Shown here piece by piece: positions 54,031 through 62,779 of a stretch of DNA of 64,000 nt (positions are counted from its first letter, which is position 1; each line of letters begins with the position of its first letter). Below the pieces are notes generated by a model. It did not search any database, was not told the DNA's origin, and saw only the letters and a list, made by a program, of their open reading frames with translations. The translations under genes and the position numbers were made by a program. The stretch comes from Spirillospora albida (GTDB lineage: Bacteria > Actinomycetota > Actinomycetes > Streptosporangiales > Streptosporangiaceae): NCBI RefSeq assembly GCF_000718255.1, contig NZ_JOFJ01000022.1, positions 24,004 to 88,003 of the forward strand. The letters are read 5' to 3'.

Positions 54031-55268
54031 TCGACGACGCGGCCGTGGACGCCCTGGCGGGGGAGCGGCTCGACTGGCGGTACAAGGCGATACCCGCGTC
54101 CGCGCAGGGGCTGACGGTCGCCGAGGCGTCGGCCGCCCGGCTGTCCCTCGCCGCCTTCGGGACGCCGCTGCTCACCCTCGACGCGGGCGCCCTCGCCCAC
54201 AACCTCCGCACGATGGCGTCCTGGACGCGCGACGCCGGCCTCTCGCTCGCCCCGCACGGCAAGACGACGATGGCGCCCGCGCTGTGGCGGGCGCAGCTCG
54301 GCGCGGGCGCGTGGGCGATCACGCTCGCGAACCTGCCCCAGCTGCGGGTGGCGCGCGCGTTCGGCGTCCGGCGGGTGCTGCTGGCGAACGAACTGCTCGA
54401 CCCGGCCGGGCTCGCCTGGCTCGGCTCGGAACTCGAGGTCGACCCGGGCTTCGAGTTCTTCTGCTTCGTCGACTCCCTGCGCGGGGTGGCGCTGATGGAC
54501 GACGCGCTACGGGCCGCCAGGACGCAGCGTCCGGTCCACGTCTGCGTCGAGCTCGGCGGGCCGCACGCCCGGACGGGGATCCGCGACGACGGCGACGCCC
54601 TCGACGTGGCCGACGCCGTCCGGAAGGCGCCCACGCTGCGGCTCGCCGGGATCGGCGGCTACGAGGGCGCGCTCGCGCACGACGCGTCCGGTGAGTCCCT
54701 CCGGAGTGTGGACGCCTACCTGCGCCGGCTCGCCGACCTGCACGGGAGACTCGACTACGAGACCGACGAGCCGATCGTCACGGCGGGCGGAAGCTCCTAC
54801 GTCGACCAGGTCGCGGAAATCCTCGGCGGCGCGCCGGGACGCGCGGTGCTGCGGGCGGGGTCGTATCTCGTCCACGACGACGGCTTCTACCGGGACATCT
54901 CCCCGTTCGCCCGGACCGGCGCGGGCAGGCCGCTGCGGTCGGCGATGCACGGGTGGGCGCGCGTCCTGTCGCGTCCCGAACCCGGGCTCGCCCTCCTGGA
55001 CGCCGGCCGCCGCGACCTGCCGTTCGACTCCGGCCTGCCCGAGCCGCAGCGCGTCCGGGGAGGGGAAGAACCGCCCGGGGGCCGGATCACCGAGCTCAAC
55101 GACCAGCACGCCTTCCTCACCGGCGCGGCCGTCGAGGTGGGGGACGTCGTCCGGCTCGGTCTCTCGCACCCGTGCACGGCGCTCGACAAGTGGACGCTCA
55201 TCCCCGTCGTGGACGACGCCGACGCGCAGGAGCCGACGGTGGTCGACTACGTCCGCACGTTCTTCTGA
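54027..55268 (+). CDS. D-threonine aldolase/D-serine dehydratase-like PLP enzyme
   Basis: The 413-residue protein belongs to the alanine-racemase-fold D-amino-acid group: LLTLDAGALAHNLRTM precedes the PLP Lys in APHGKTTMAP, then VCVELGGPHARTGIR and VTAGGSSYVDQ. The C-terminal LGLSHPCTALDKW supplies the His and Cys that bind metal in D-serine dehydratase and D-threonine aldolase. It probably degrades D-amino acids, perhaps from the wall or D-Ser. Its ATG overlaps the permease stop by 4 nt. Confidence 0.9.
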   Translation: MIDDAAVDALAGERLDWRYKAIPASAQGLTVAEASAARLSLAAFGTPLLTLDAGALAHNLRTMASWTRDAGLSLAPHGKTTMAPALWRAQLGAGAWAITLANLPQLRVARAFGVRRVLLANELLDPAGLAWLGSELEVDPGFEFFCFVDSLRGVALMDDALRAARTQRPVHVCVELGGPHARTGIRDDGDALDVADAVRKAPTLRLAGIGGYEGALAHDASGESLRSVDAYLRRLADLHGRLDYETDEPIVTAGGSSYVDQVAEILGGAPGRAVLRAGSYLVHDDGFYRDISPFARTGAGRPLRSAMHGWARVLSRPEPGLALLDAGRRDLPFDSGLPEPQRVRGGEEPPGGRITELNDQHAFLTGAAVEVGDVVRLGLSHPCTALDKWTLIPVVDDADAQEPTVVDYVRTFF

Positions 55269-55275
55269 GACGGCG

Positions 55276-56958
55276 TCAGCGCAGGTCCTCCTCGCGGAAC
55301 TCGCCCTCGGGGCGGTCGTCCGCCCCGGGGTGCTTCACGATCTCGCTCTCCCGCAGCTCGACGCGCCGGATCTTGCCCGAGACCGTTTTCGGCAGCGAGG
55401 CGAACTCCAGCAGCCGCACCCGCTTGTACGGCGACAGGCGCCCCCGGCAGTGCGCGAAGACCGCCTTCGCCGTCTCGGCGTCCGCCGGCCAGCCCTGCGC
55501 GAGCGTCACGTACGCCTTCGGCACCGCCAGCCGCACCGGGTCCGGCGACGGGACGACCGCCGCCTCCGCGACCGCCGGGTGCTCGATCAGGACGCTCTCC
55601 AGCTCGAACGGCGAGATCTTGTAGTCGGACGCCTTGAACACGTCGTCGGCGCGCCCGATGTAGGTGATGTAGCCGTCGGCGTCGCGGGAACCGATGTCGC
55701 CGGTGTGGTAGTACCCGTCCGCCATCGCCTCGTCGGTGCGGTCGTCGTCCCCGTGGTAGCCCTTCATCAGGCCGAGCGGCCGCTCCTCGAGCTCCAGGCA
55801 GATCTCCCCCTCGTCGCCCGGCTCCCCCGTCAGGGGATCGATGAGCGCGACCGCGTAACCGGGCACGGGGCGTCCCATGGAGCCCGGCTTGACCGGCTGG
55901 CCGGGCGTGTTCGCGATCTGGACGGTCGTCTCGGTCTGCCCGAACCCGTCCCGGATGGTCCGGCCCCACGCGTCCCTGACCCGCTCGATCACCTCGGGAT
56001 TCAGCGGCTCTCCGGCCGCGACGACCTCGCGCGGCGGTGCGGTCAGCCGCCCCAGATCGGCCTGGATCAGCATCCGCCACACCGTCGGCGGCGCGCAGAA
56101 ACTCGTCACGCCGCAGCGCTCCATCACGTCCAGGAGGCGGTCGGCGTCGAAGCGCGTGTAATTGAAGATGAACACGCACGCCTCGGCGTTCCACGGCGCG
56201 AACACATTGCTCCACGCGTGCTTCGCCCAGCCCGGGGACGAGATGTTCAGATGCACGTCCCCCGGTCGCAGGCCGAGCCAGTACATCGTCGACAGGTGCC
56301 CGACCGGATACGACGCGTGCGTGTGCTCCACCAGCTTCGGATTCGCCGTCGTCCCGGACGTGAAGTACAGCAGCAGCGTGTCCCGCGACATCGTCATGCC
56401 GTAGGGCGTGAACTTCTCCTCGGCGTCGCGGGCGTCCTCGAACCGCTCCCATCCGTCGACGGGTTCGCCGACGGAGACGCGCGTGAACTCGCCGTCCAGT
56501 CCGTCGAATTTCGAGGCGTCGGCGGAACACGCGATGACGTGCTTGGCGTGCCCGCGTTTGATGCGGTCCCGCAGATCCGCCGAGCCGAGCAGCGGCGTGC
56601 ACGGGATCAGCACCGCGCCCAGTTTCATCGCGGCGAGGACCGTCTCCCACAGCTCGACCTGATTGCCGAGCATCAGGATGATCCGGTCCCCCTTCCGGAC
56701 CCCCGCCGCGCGCAGCCGGTTCGCGACCTGGTTCGACCGCCGCGCCATATCGGCGAACGAGTACCGTGCCTCCGACCCGTCCTCCTCCACGATCCACAGG
56801 GCCGGAGCGTCGTTCTCTTCCGCGATCTGGTCGAACCAGTCCAGCGCCCAGTTGAAACCGGTCAGCACCGGCCACCGGAACTTCTCGTACGCGCCCGGGT
56901 AGTCCTCCCTGTTCGCGAGCAGGAAATCCCGCGCCCCGCGGAACTCGACTGCCGGCAT
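55276..56958 (-). CDS. AMP-binding acyl-CoA synthetase (MACS/acetyl-CoA synthetase-like)
   Basis: The 560-residue ligase starts FRGARDFLLANREDY and has the P-loop YFTSGTTANPKLVEH, A5 DGFGQTETT, A7 YYHTGDIGSRD, A8 GRADDVFKASDYKISPFELE and the C-terminal catalytic Lys in KTVSGKIRRVEL. This pattern is closest to medium-chain or acetate-like synthetases in which a Trp-containing SSPGWAK occurs. It makes acyl-CoA from an acid, ATP and CoA. ATG 56958 has GAGGAGAGG upstream. It converges on the D-amino-acid gene. Confidence 0.94.
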   Translation of the reverse strand: MPAVEFRGARDFLLANREDYPGAYEKFRWPVLTGFNWALDWFDQIAEENDAPALWIVEEDGSEARYSFADMARRSNQVANRLRAAGVRKGDRIILMLGNQVELWETVLAAMKLGAVLIPCTPLLGSADLRDRIKRGHAKHVIACSADASKFDGLDGEFTRVSVGEPVDGWERFEDARDAEEKFTPYGMTMSRDTLLLYFTSGTTANPKLVEHTHASYPVGHLSTMYWLGLRPGDVHLNISSPGWAKHAWSNVFAPWNAEACVFIFNYTRFDADRLLDVMERCGVTSFCAPPTVWRMLIQADLGRLTAPPREVVAAGEPLNPEVIERVRDAWGRTIRDGFGQTETTVQIANTPGQPVKPGSMGRPVPGYAVALIDPLTGEPGDEGEICLELEERPLGLMKGYHGDDDRTDEAMADGYYHTGDIGSRDADGYITYIGRADDVFKASDYKISPFELESVLIEHPAVAEAAVVPSPDPVRLAVPKAYVTLAQGWPADAETAKAVFAHCRGRLSPYKRVRLLEFASLPKTVSGKIRRVELRESEIVKHPGADDRPEGEFREEDLR

Positions 56959-57130
56959 GGCCTCTCCTCACCGCCAAAGGACATGGTCACGAGGACGCCG
57001 GCCACCGGGGGTGACGCGCGACGTCCCCGAACGGGGATAGTCCTCCCCCGTCCCCGCCGTCCCCACTCCCGCGATCCGCGCACTCATCGCCGCGTTTCCG
57101 GCAGTGCGGCCGCCGGGTGGACGAGGGCGC

Positions 57131-57907
57131 CTATCCCTTCGCGGAAGCGGGGACGTACGGCGGTGCGACGCCCCAGCCCCAGTGCGGCATCGGAGCGGTG
57201 AGCGGCGGCTTCGCGCCGGGCTGGGAATTGCCGTGGGCGAGGCGGGTGCCCCATTCGATGTAGGACGCGAACGCGGCGCGGAATTCGGGGTCGTCCGGGA
57301 GGCCGACCTCGTCGGCGGCGTCCATGAGGAGGCTCACCCACCGGCGGCGCTGCGGTTCGGTGATGGCCCGGCCGAGATGCCGTCCGATCATGCGGGGATA
57401 GCCGCCGCGTTCGGTGCTGTAGTCGCTCGGGCCGCCGAACACCTCGCCGAGCCACTGCGCGACGTGGCGGGGGTGGCCGGGGTCCATGCCGGCGAACAGC
57501 GGGCCGATCAGCTCGTCCTTCAGGACCTGCGCGTAGAACACCTCGGTGAGCCGTTCGAACGCCTCCGCGCCGCCCGCCCATTCGTACAGGGTGGGGACGG
57601 ACGCGCCGTTTCCGTGAACGTCCGTCACCTCGTAGTGGCGCATCTCCTCGATGTCGGAGACGTAGGGCTTGATGGCGGCGAAGAAGGCGGGGAAGTGCGG
57701 GCCGCGCCGGAATCCCTCGAGGTGGGCCTCGGCGGAGGTCCAGCGGATCCTCAGTGTGTAGAACGCGGGGTCCTCGGTGCAGTGGGCGAGTTCGTAGTCG
57801 ACGCATTCGGGGGCGGCGCCGAGGGAGGCGGCGGCCCGCGCGTAGGCGTCCTCGAACTCGGCGGCCCTGGCGGGGTCGACGCGGTACCGGACATACTCGA
57901 CGATCAT
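57131..57907 (-). CDS. Antibiotic-biosynthesis-monooxygenase/truncated-haemoglobin fusion
   Basis: Residues 1-95 form an ABM-type ferredoxin-like domain (MIVEYVRYRVDPARAAEFEDA, GFRRGPHF). Residues ~105-240 are a group II truncated haemoglobin: LYEWAGGAEAFERL, Tyr125 in VFYAQV (B10), Ala150 near E7, the proximal His177 in MIGRHLGRAIT and Trp190 (G8) in RRRWVSLLMDA. ABM domains can degrade haem or oxidise quinone-like aromatics without cofactor; the haemoglobin could supply or scavenge O2 or NO. Such fusions are known in actinobacteria but are uncommon. ATG 57907 follows GGGGGTAGG. Confidence 0.9.
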   Translation of the reverse strand: MIVEYVRYRVDPARAAEFEDAYARAAASLGAAPECVDYELAHCTEDPAFYTLRIRWTSAEAHLEGFRRGPHFPAFFAAIKPYVSDIEEMRHYEVTDVHGNGASVPTLYEWAGGAEAFERLTEVFYAQVLKDELIGPLFAGMDPGHPRHVAQWLGEVFGGPSDYSTERGGYPRMIGRHLGRAITEPQRRRWVSLLMDAADEVGLPDDPEFRAAFASYIEWGTRLAHGNSQPGAKPPLTAPMPHWGWGVAPPYVPASAKG

Positions 57908-57986
57908 GCGACCTACCCCCAGTGAGTGTGGGTAATCAATGTAACTCTGTAATCGTCGCCATGTGATCGTTTCGCCGGGACGAAAA

Positions 57987-58015
57987 AGGGGCCCACCGCC
58001 CGGCGGTGGGCCCCT
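57987..58015 (-). terminator. Intrinsic terminator of the copper operon
   Basis: Arms 57987-58000 and 58002-58015 are complementary and, read on the reverse strand, are followed by CCTTTTTCG, a genuine U-tract. It lies 11 nt after the copC-like stop. Confidence 0.85.
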
Positions 58016-58026
58016 CGGACGCGTCG

Positions 58027-58569
58027 TCAGCCGCTCCTGCGCCGCAGAAGCGCGACCGCTCCCGCGACGGCCGCGATGCCGGCCGCGATGAGCCCGATCC
58101 AGAGCCACCCGGACGAACCGCCGGAATCGGCGGGCGCCGCGGTCGGCGCCGGCGCGCTCGGGGCCGCGCTTGTCGGAGCGGCGCCGGTTGAGGGCGGGCT
58201 CCCCGCCGTGCTCTCCGACGCCTTCACGGTGAAGCGGAAGCTGCCCGCCACCGGATGCCCGTCCGCCGATACGACCCGCCAGCCCACGGTGTAGACCCCG
58301 GCGGGGAGCGGCGCGGTGACCGGGAGAACGACCTTGTCGTCCACCGCGCGCGGTGCACCGGCGCTCCGCACCTTGCCGGACGCGTCGGTCAGCGCGACCT
58401 TCGGCAGCATCACCGCGTCGGTGTAGGTCAGCACGATCTCCGACGGCGCCTCGACCGTGGCCCCCTTCGCGGGGTCGGACGACTTCAGCGCGGTGTGCGC
58501 CGAGGCCGGCGCCGCGGTCAGCGCGATCACCGTCCAGGCGATGGCGAGGGCCGTGACCAGGCGCTTCAT
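58027..58569 (-). CDS. copC: CopC-domain copper-resistance protein with C-terminal anchor
   Basis: The 180-residue precursor has a signal peptide cut before the mature N-terminal HTALKSSDP; this His is a CopC copper ligand. The beta-barrel contains IVLTYTDAVML and a C-terminal DGHPVAGSFRFTV with another ligand His. A Pro/Ala/Ser spacer leads to a membrane helix and RRRSG, anchoring it to the membrane. CopC carries Cu(II) outside the membrane. Its ATG overlaps the ycnI stop by 4 nt. Confidence 0.93.
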   Translation of the reverse strand: MKRLVTALAIAWTVIALTAAPASAHTALKSSDPAKGATVEAPSEIVLTYTDAVMLPKVALTDASGKVRSAGAPRAVDDKVVLPVTAPLPAGVYTVGWRVVSADGHPVAGSFRFTVKASESTAGSPPSTGAAPTSAAPSAPAPTAAPADSGGSSGWLWIGLIAAGIAAVAGAVALLRRRSG

Positions 58570-59258
58570 GCCCTGCTCCGGCGGGAGCGCGCGATGCCGA
58601 CCGAGCCGATCACGACGCCGAGGACGCCGCCGACGATGCCGAGGGCGCCGATGACGCGTCCGGTCTCGTCATCGTCGTCATCGTCGTCCGGGGCCAGGGC
58701 TGCGGACAGGTTCTCGGCCTGCTTCGGGACCAGCTGCAGAACGGGCGCCGGGTGTTCGGGTTCGTCCTCGCCGTCGCCGGGGTCCTGGTCCCAGCGGACG
58801 ACCTCACCGCCCGAGTAGGTCTGCTCCGCCTTGAACAGGAGACGGTCGACGGCGGGCAGCGGGCCGAGCGACACGTCGAACTCCTGGAACTGGCCCGGCT
58901 CGATCTCGCCGCCGCTCCACGTGATCCGGGAGACGGCCTCGGTGAGCTCGCCGCCGTCGGTCTTGACGGGCGCCGGCAGCTTCGCCTTCTCGACCTTCAC
59001 GGTCCAGCCCGGCACCGGGCGCACGGACACGTGCGCGATCGGGTTCTGCGGCGGCAGGTCGATCCGGACCTTCGTGGTGCCCGCGCCGTCCCGCTCGTTC
59101 GGGACGCGGAACGACACCTTGGTGTACCCGCCCTGCTCGGCGGTGCGGGGATTGGCGGTGACGTGCGCGGACGCCGAACCGGTGAGGACGGTGACGGGCA
59201 GCAGCGCGGCGATGGCGGTGACGGCGCCCAGTCTGCGGGCATGCGCCATGAAGGACAT
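58566..59258 (-). CDS. ycnI: YcnI-type DUF1775 copper-binding protein
   Basis: The 230-residue precursor has a signal peptide ending SASA before HVTANP, where the mature N-terminal His binds copper in YcnI. The DUF1775 domain includes SFRVPNER, HVSVRPVPGWTV and ITWSGG (Trp-mediated metal site). An acidic run of Asp residues (DDDDDDD) precedes a C-terminal membrane helix. It works with CopC in copper trafficking to or from the cell surface. ATG 59258 has GGAG 7 nt upstream. It leads the two-gene unit. Confidence 0.93.
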   Translation of the reverse strand: MSFMAHARRLGAVTAIAALLPVTVLTGSASAHVTANPRTAEQGGYTKVSFRVPNERDGAGTTKVRIDLPPQNPIAHVSVRPVPGWTVKVEKAKLPAPVKTDGGELTEAVSRITWSGGEIEPGQFQEFDVSLGPLPAVDRLLFKAEQTYSGGEVVRWDQDPGDGEDEPEHPAPVLQLVPKQAENLSAALAPDDDDDDDETGRVIGALGIVGGVLGVVIGSVGIARSRRSRA

Positions 59259-59328
59259 GAGGAAACTCCGTTCGAGTCGTACGGGGAAAACGCCGGGCGG
59301 ACCGGCGGTGACGCACGACGCTCGCGCC

Positions 59329-59922
59329 TCAGACGGTGGCGAGCGTCCTCGAACGGGACGGGGGACCACGGCGGACGACCTGGTGCCGGAGCACGCGTCC
59401 GACGATCGGAACCGCAACGGGTTCGAAACTCGCACGGGCAGGCGGCGCGGCGGGTTCAACGATGATCGGGGCCGGCAGCAACCGGATCGGCCGGTCGGCC
59501 ACCCGCCGCGCCAGCGCCCAGGTGGCGCGCTCCCCGCGCCGCAGCCACCACGCCGCGACCACGGCGGCGGCCACGTGCGCGAACGTCATGCCGGTACCGG
59601 ACGGGGCGTGCTCCGGGGCCGCGACCGCGCCGGTCATGTGGTGCGGGGCGGGCTCGGCGGCCCCCGCGAACAGCGTGTGCAGCGCGAACTGCCCGCCGAG
59701 CATGCCGCCCATGATCGTCCAGAGTGACCGCTCGTGGCCCGCCAGCAGATGGCAGACGCCGAGCACCGTGCCGAACCCCGCGAGCATCGCCCACGCCGGG
59801 ACGGCGCCGTGCGACGCGGCCGTGTGGCCGACGGCGGCCAGCACCACGCACACGGCGGTGAACACCACCGAGCGCGCGGCGCGCAGCCGGGCCGCGTGCG
59901 GAGGGGGCGGGTACGGGGTCAT
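59329..59922 (-). CDS. Hypothetical membrane protein upstream of the copper genes
   Basis: This 197-residue protein has about four hydrophobic helices and several His residues (VGHTAASHG, VCHLLAGHE, FALHTLFAG, APHHMTG) that could bind metal. The C-terminus is basic and soluble. Its position 70 nt upstream of ycnI on the same strand, plus the His content, suggests a role in copper handling, but no family is recognised. ATG 59922 has GGGAG upstream. Confidence 0.78.
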   Translation of the reverse strand: MTPYPPPPHAARLRAARSVVFTAVCVVLAAVGHTAASHGAVPAWAMLAGFGTVLGVCHLLAGHERSLWTIMGGMLGGQFALHTLFAGAAEPAPHHMTGAVAAPEHAPSGTGMTFAHVAAAVVAAWWLRRGERATWALARRVADRPIRLLPAPIIVEPAAPPARASFEPVAVPIVGRVLRHQVVRRGPPSRSRTLATV

Positions 59923-60301
59923 GGCGCTCCCATCGTGCCACCCCGACCGGCGGACCCGCAGCCGCCCCTCGGACACGCCCTACATCTTGGGGTTGCGCGG
60001 AGTTCCGCGGCTACATGTAGGGTTCAATCCCGTGCTGGAACGCCCCCGCCGTCCGCGGCGGGGGCGTCGCAAGGGGGCGACCCCGGGCTTCCCGGCAGGG
60101 GCTGAGCGGGAAGTACACGGATTTCGCGTTCTCGGTCTTCGGGACATCCGCGCCGAAGAAACGGAACTCTTCGACGAAATGACGGGCCAGGCCGCCCGGA
60201 CGCCGGACGAGGCCGAATTCACCTTCATGGGACCCCGCGGTGACGAGTCCTTCCGAACTTTCGGGGCATGACGTTCGTTGACCCCATGAGGAGGAAACAC
60301 C
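59923..60301. other. Intergenic region upstream of the small basic protein
   Basis: These 379 bp hold a hairpin at 60040-60067 and, after it, AT-richer sequence reading GAGGAGG just before 60302. A forward frame ending at 60271 includes ELFDEMTGQAARTPDEAEF but has no clear start or ribosome binding site, so I do not call it. Confidence 0.4.
60040..60067. terminator. Hairpin in the 59923-60301 gap
   Basis: Perfect 12-bp arms (60040-60051, 60056-60067) around TCCG. There is no U-tract; it may insulate the small gene from read-through. Confidence 0.5.
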
Positions 60302-60454
60302 ATGCCTTCGCTCGTCGACCGCATCAAGCGGTTCTCCCGCAGTCCCCAGGGCCAGAAGACCCGCGCACGCGCCCAGCGCTACGCCCGCGACCCCCGTACC
60401 CAGGCGAAAGTCCGCGGCCTGCTCGCCAGGTTCCGCGGTGGCCGCCGCCACTGA
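60302..60454 (+). CDS. Small, highly basic 50-residue protein
   Basis: The protein MPSLVDRIKRFSRSPQG... ends RFRGGRRH and has some 17 Lys/Arg residues. GAGGAGG lies about 9 nt before the ATG, and a strong hairpin starts 6 nt after the stop, so it is packaged as a complete one-gene unit. The spacing of Arg with Ala and Gln predicts helix; RNA, DNA or membrane binding are all possible. I do not recognise a family. Confidence 0.75.
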   Translation: MPSLVDRIKRFSRSPQGQKTRARAQRYARDPRTQAKVRGLLARFRGGRRH

Positions 60455-60460
60455 CCGGTG

Positions 60461-60488
60461 CACCCGCCCCCCGCCCGGGGGGCGGGTG
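60461..60488 (+). terminator. Terminator after the small basic gene
   Basis: Perfect 12-bp arms (60461-60472, 60477-60488) with a GCCC loop, immediately after the stop. Confidence 0.75.
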
Positions 60489-60583
60489 GTCACCGCCACA
60501 CCGCTCCGGCGGCCCGGCTGTGCCCGGCCCCACCGTTCGCCCCGGTAGCAGCCGCCCTACCCGCAGGTAAGTAAACTGCGTCC

Positions 60584-61000
60584 GTGACGAGCGACTACAA
60601 ATACTGGGAGAACGTCCCCACGCGGTGGAAGGACAACGACGTCTACGGTCACGTGAACAACGTCGTCCACTACTCCCTCATGGACACCGTGATCAACGAA
60701 TGGATGATCCGGACGGCGGGTTTCGATCCCCGTAACGGCGACTCCATCGCGATGTGCGTCGAGTCGCACTGCCAGTACAAGGCCGAGGTCTCATTTCCCG
60801 ACACCATTCGCGTGGGGCTGCGCGTCGGGAAATTGGGCCGCTCCAGCGTCCGCTGGGAGGTCGGAATGGTCCGCGCGTCCGATGAGACCCTCATCGCCGA
60901 AGGCCATTTCGTGCACGTCTTCGTCGACCGCGGGACCCGCCGCCCCACGGAGATCGTCGACCCCGTCCGGTCCGAAATGCAGAAGCTGACGGTCGCATGA
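60584..61000 (+). CDS. Hotdog-fold acyl-CoA thioesterase
   Basis: This 138-residue 4HBT-type thioesterase has the YbgC-like motif RWKDNDVYGHVNNVVHYSLMD, with Asp near the active site, followed by strand VESHCQYKAEVSFPD. It hydrolyses acyl-CoA or a related thioester. The GTG at 60584 lacks a clear ribosome binding site. Its stop overlaps the start of the alcohol dehydrogenase (ATGA), so the two are probably coupled. Confidence 0.92.
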   Translation: MTSDYKYWENVPTRWKDNDVYGHVNNVVHYSLMDTVINEWMIRTAGFDPRNGDSIAMCVESHCQYKAEVSFPDTIRVGLRVGKLGRSSVRWEVGMVRASDETLIAEGHFVHVFVDRGTRRPTEIVDPVRSEMQKLTVA

Positions 61001-62118
61001 GGACGAGAACCGCCGTCCTGGTCGAGTCCGGCCGGGAGACCCCTTACGCGGACAGCCGCCCCCTCGAGATCCAGGAACTCGACCTGGAGCCCCCCGGCCC
61101 CGGCGAACTCCTGGTGAGGATCAAGGCGGCCGGCCTCTGCCATTCCGACCTGTCGGTCATCAACGGCTCCCGCGTCCGCCCCCTCCCCATGGCCCTCGGC
61201 CACGAGGCGGCGGGCGAGGTGGTGGAGACCGGTGAGGGCACCGAGTTCGAGGTGGGCGACCACGTGGTCCTCGCCTTCGTCCCGGCCTGCGGCCACTGCG
61301 ACCGCTGCGTCGGCGGGCGCCCCGCCCTCTGCGGCCCCGGCGCCGCCGCGAACGGCGCGGGCACCCTCCTCAGCGGCGCCAAGCGCTTCGTCGCCCCGGA
61401 CGGCACCCGCCCCAACCACCACCTCGGCGTCTCCGCCTTCTCCGAGTACACGGTCATCTCGTCGCGCTCGGCGGTGAAGGTCGACAGGGACCTCCCGTCC
61501 GACATAGCGGCCCTCTTCGGCTGCGCGGTCCTCACGGGCGCCGGCGCGGCCCTCTACAGCGCCGCGATCACCCCGGGCGACACCGTCGCCGTCTTCGGCC
61601 TGGGCGGCGTGGGCCTGGCGGCCCTCCTTGCCGCGAAGGCGGCCGGCGCGTCCACCCTCATAGCCGTGGACGTCGTGGACCACAAGCGAGCCCTGGCCGA
61701 ATCCCTGGGCGCGACCCATACCGTCCCCGGCGGCCCCGACGCGGTGGACCAGATCAAGGACATCACCAACGGCGGCCCGGAAAAGGTCATCGACACCACG
61801 GGCGTGGTCCCCGTCCTGGAACAGGCCTACGCGGCCACCAGGGCAGGCGGCACCACGGTCACGGTCGGGCTCCCGGCCCCGGGAACACCCCTCAGCATCC
61901 CCGCCCTGTCCCTGGTGGCCGAGGAGAAGACGCTGAGGGGCAGCTACCTGGGCTCCTGCGTCCCCCGCCGGGACGTCCCCCGCTTCATCGACATGTACCG
62001 AGCAGGCACGCTCCCCGTGGACGCCCTGCTCTCCGATCATTTGAAGCTGGACGACATCAACGGAGCCTTCGACCGCCTCCACACCGGCGAGGCCATCCGC
62101 CAGATCATCACCTTCTGA
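60997..62118 (+). CDS. Zinc-dependent alcohol dehydrogenase
   Basis: This 373-residue MDR enzyme has the catalytic-zinc Cys-His in AGLCHSDLSV and GHEAAGEV, structural-zinc Cys in PACGHCDRC plus ALCGPG, and the NAD loop FGLGGVGLAALLAAKAAG. It resembles the class III/NDMA-type branch that acts on primary alcohols or aldehydes. Codon use in the 3' half is as GC-rich as in neighbours. The thioesterase partner suggests joint processing of acyl chains (inference). Confidence 0.94.
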   Translation: MRTRTAVLVESGRETPYADSRPLEIQELDLEPPGPGELLVRIKAAGLCHSDLSVINGSRVRPLPMALGHEAAGEVVETGEGTEFEVGDHVVLAFVPACGHCDRCVGGRPALCGPGAAANGAGTLLSGAKRFVAPDGTRPNHHLGVSAFSEYTVISSRSAVKVDRDLPSDIAALFGCAVLTGAGAALYSAAITPGDTVAVFGLGGVGLAALLAAKAAGASTLIAVDVVDHKRALAESLGATHTVPGGPDAVDQIKDITNGGPEKVIDTTGVVPVLEQAYAATRAGGTTVTVGLPAPGTPLSIPALSLVAEEKTLRGSYLGSCVPRRDVPRFIDMYRAGTLPVDALLSDHLKLDDINGAFDRLHTGEAIRQIITF

Positions 62119-62126
62119 AAAGCAGA

Positions 62127-62152
62127 CGCGGCCCCGGAGAACCGGGGCCGCG
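62127..62152. terminator. Terminator between adh and the convergent CMD gene
   Basis: Perfect 11-bp arms (62127-62137, 62142-62152) around AGAA, between stops at 62118 and 62163. Confidence 0.8.
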
Positions 62153-62162
62153 ACGATGCCGC

Positions 62163-62636
62163 CTATCCGAACTGACCGGGCTGGTAGTCACCGGCGGGCA
62201 TCTGGACGATCACGTTCAGCCGGTTGAAGGCGTTGATGACGGCGATGAGCGACGCCAGCGCGACGAGCTGGTCCTCGTCGTAGTGCTTCGCGGCGTTCGC
62301 CCACACCTCGTCCGGGACGCCGCCCGCCGCGTCCGCGATGCGGGTGCCCTGCTCCGCCAGCTCCAGCGCGGCGCGCTCGGCCTCGGTGAACACCGTGGCC
62401 TCCCGCCACGCCGCCACCAGGTGGAGGCGCACCGAGGTCTCACCGGCCGCGGCGGCGTCCTTGGTGTGCATGTCGGTGCAGAATCCGCAGCCGTTGATCT
62501 GGCTCGCCCGGATCTTCACGAGCTCCTGCGTCGCGGCGGGCAGCCCCGAACCCTTGATGGCCGTGTTCGCCGAGACGAGGTGCTGGACGACCTTGGCCGC
62601 GGTGGCGTTGCCGAAGGCGTTCACTCGAGCTTCCAT
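62163..62636 (-). CDS. Carboxymuconolactone decarboxylase/AhpD-like protein
   Basis: The 157-residue protein has the AhpD-type redox motif INGCGFCTDMHTKDA with CxxC and a nearby His, in a helical alkylhydroperoxidase fold. Members reduce peroxides or act as decarboxylases; the CxxC favours a peroxidase-type role. ATG 62636 has GAGGAG upstream; an upstream in-frame GTG at 62669 is less likely. Confidence 0.92.
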   Translation of the reverse strand: MEARVNAFGNATAAKVVQHLVSANTAIKGSGLPAATQELVKIRASQINGCGFCTDMHTKDAAAAGETSVRLHLVAAWREATVFTEAERAALELAEQGTRIADAAGGVPDEVWANAAKHYDEDQLVALASLIAVINAFNRLNVIVQMPAGDYQPGQFG

Positions 62637-62779
62637 GATGCGCTCCTCTGCCGTGGTCGGTACGTACACCCCTAGGACCCCGCGGTCCGCCGGAATGTGA
62701 CACGGTCAGATGTGAGCTGCGTCTCCCGGACGAAGGACCGGGACGAGCCGACCCGCCAGACAGGGCGGGGCTGCCGGAA

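Noticed and set aside
60032..60271. A possible 79-codon gene before the small basic protein
   Set aside because: Its GTG start has no ribosome binding site, a strong hairpin covers its first codons, and third-position GC is weak; noted only as part of the gap.
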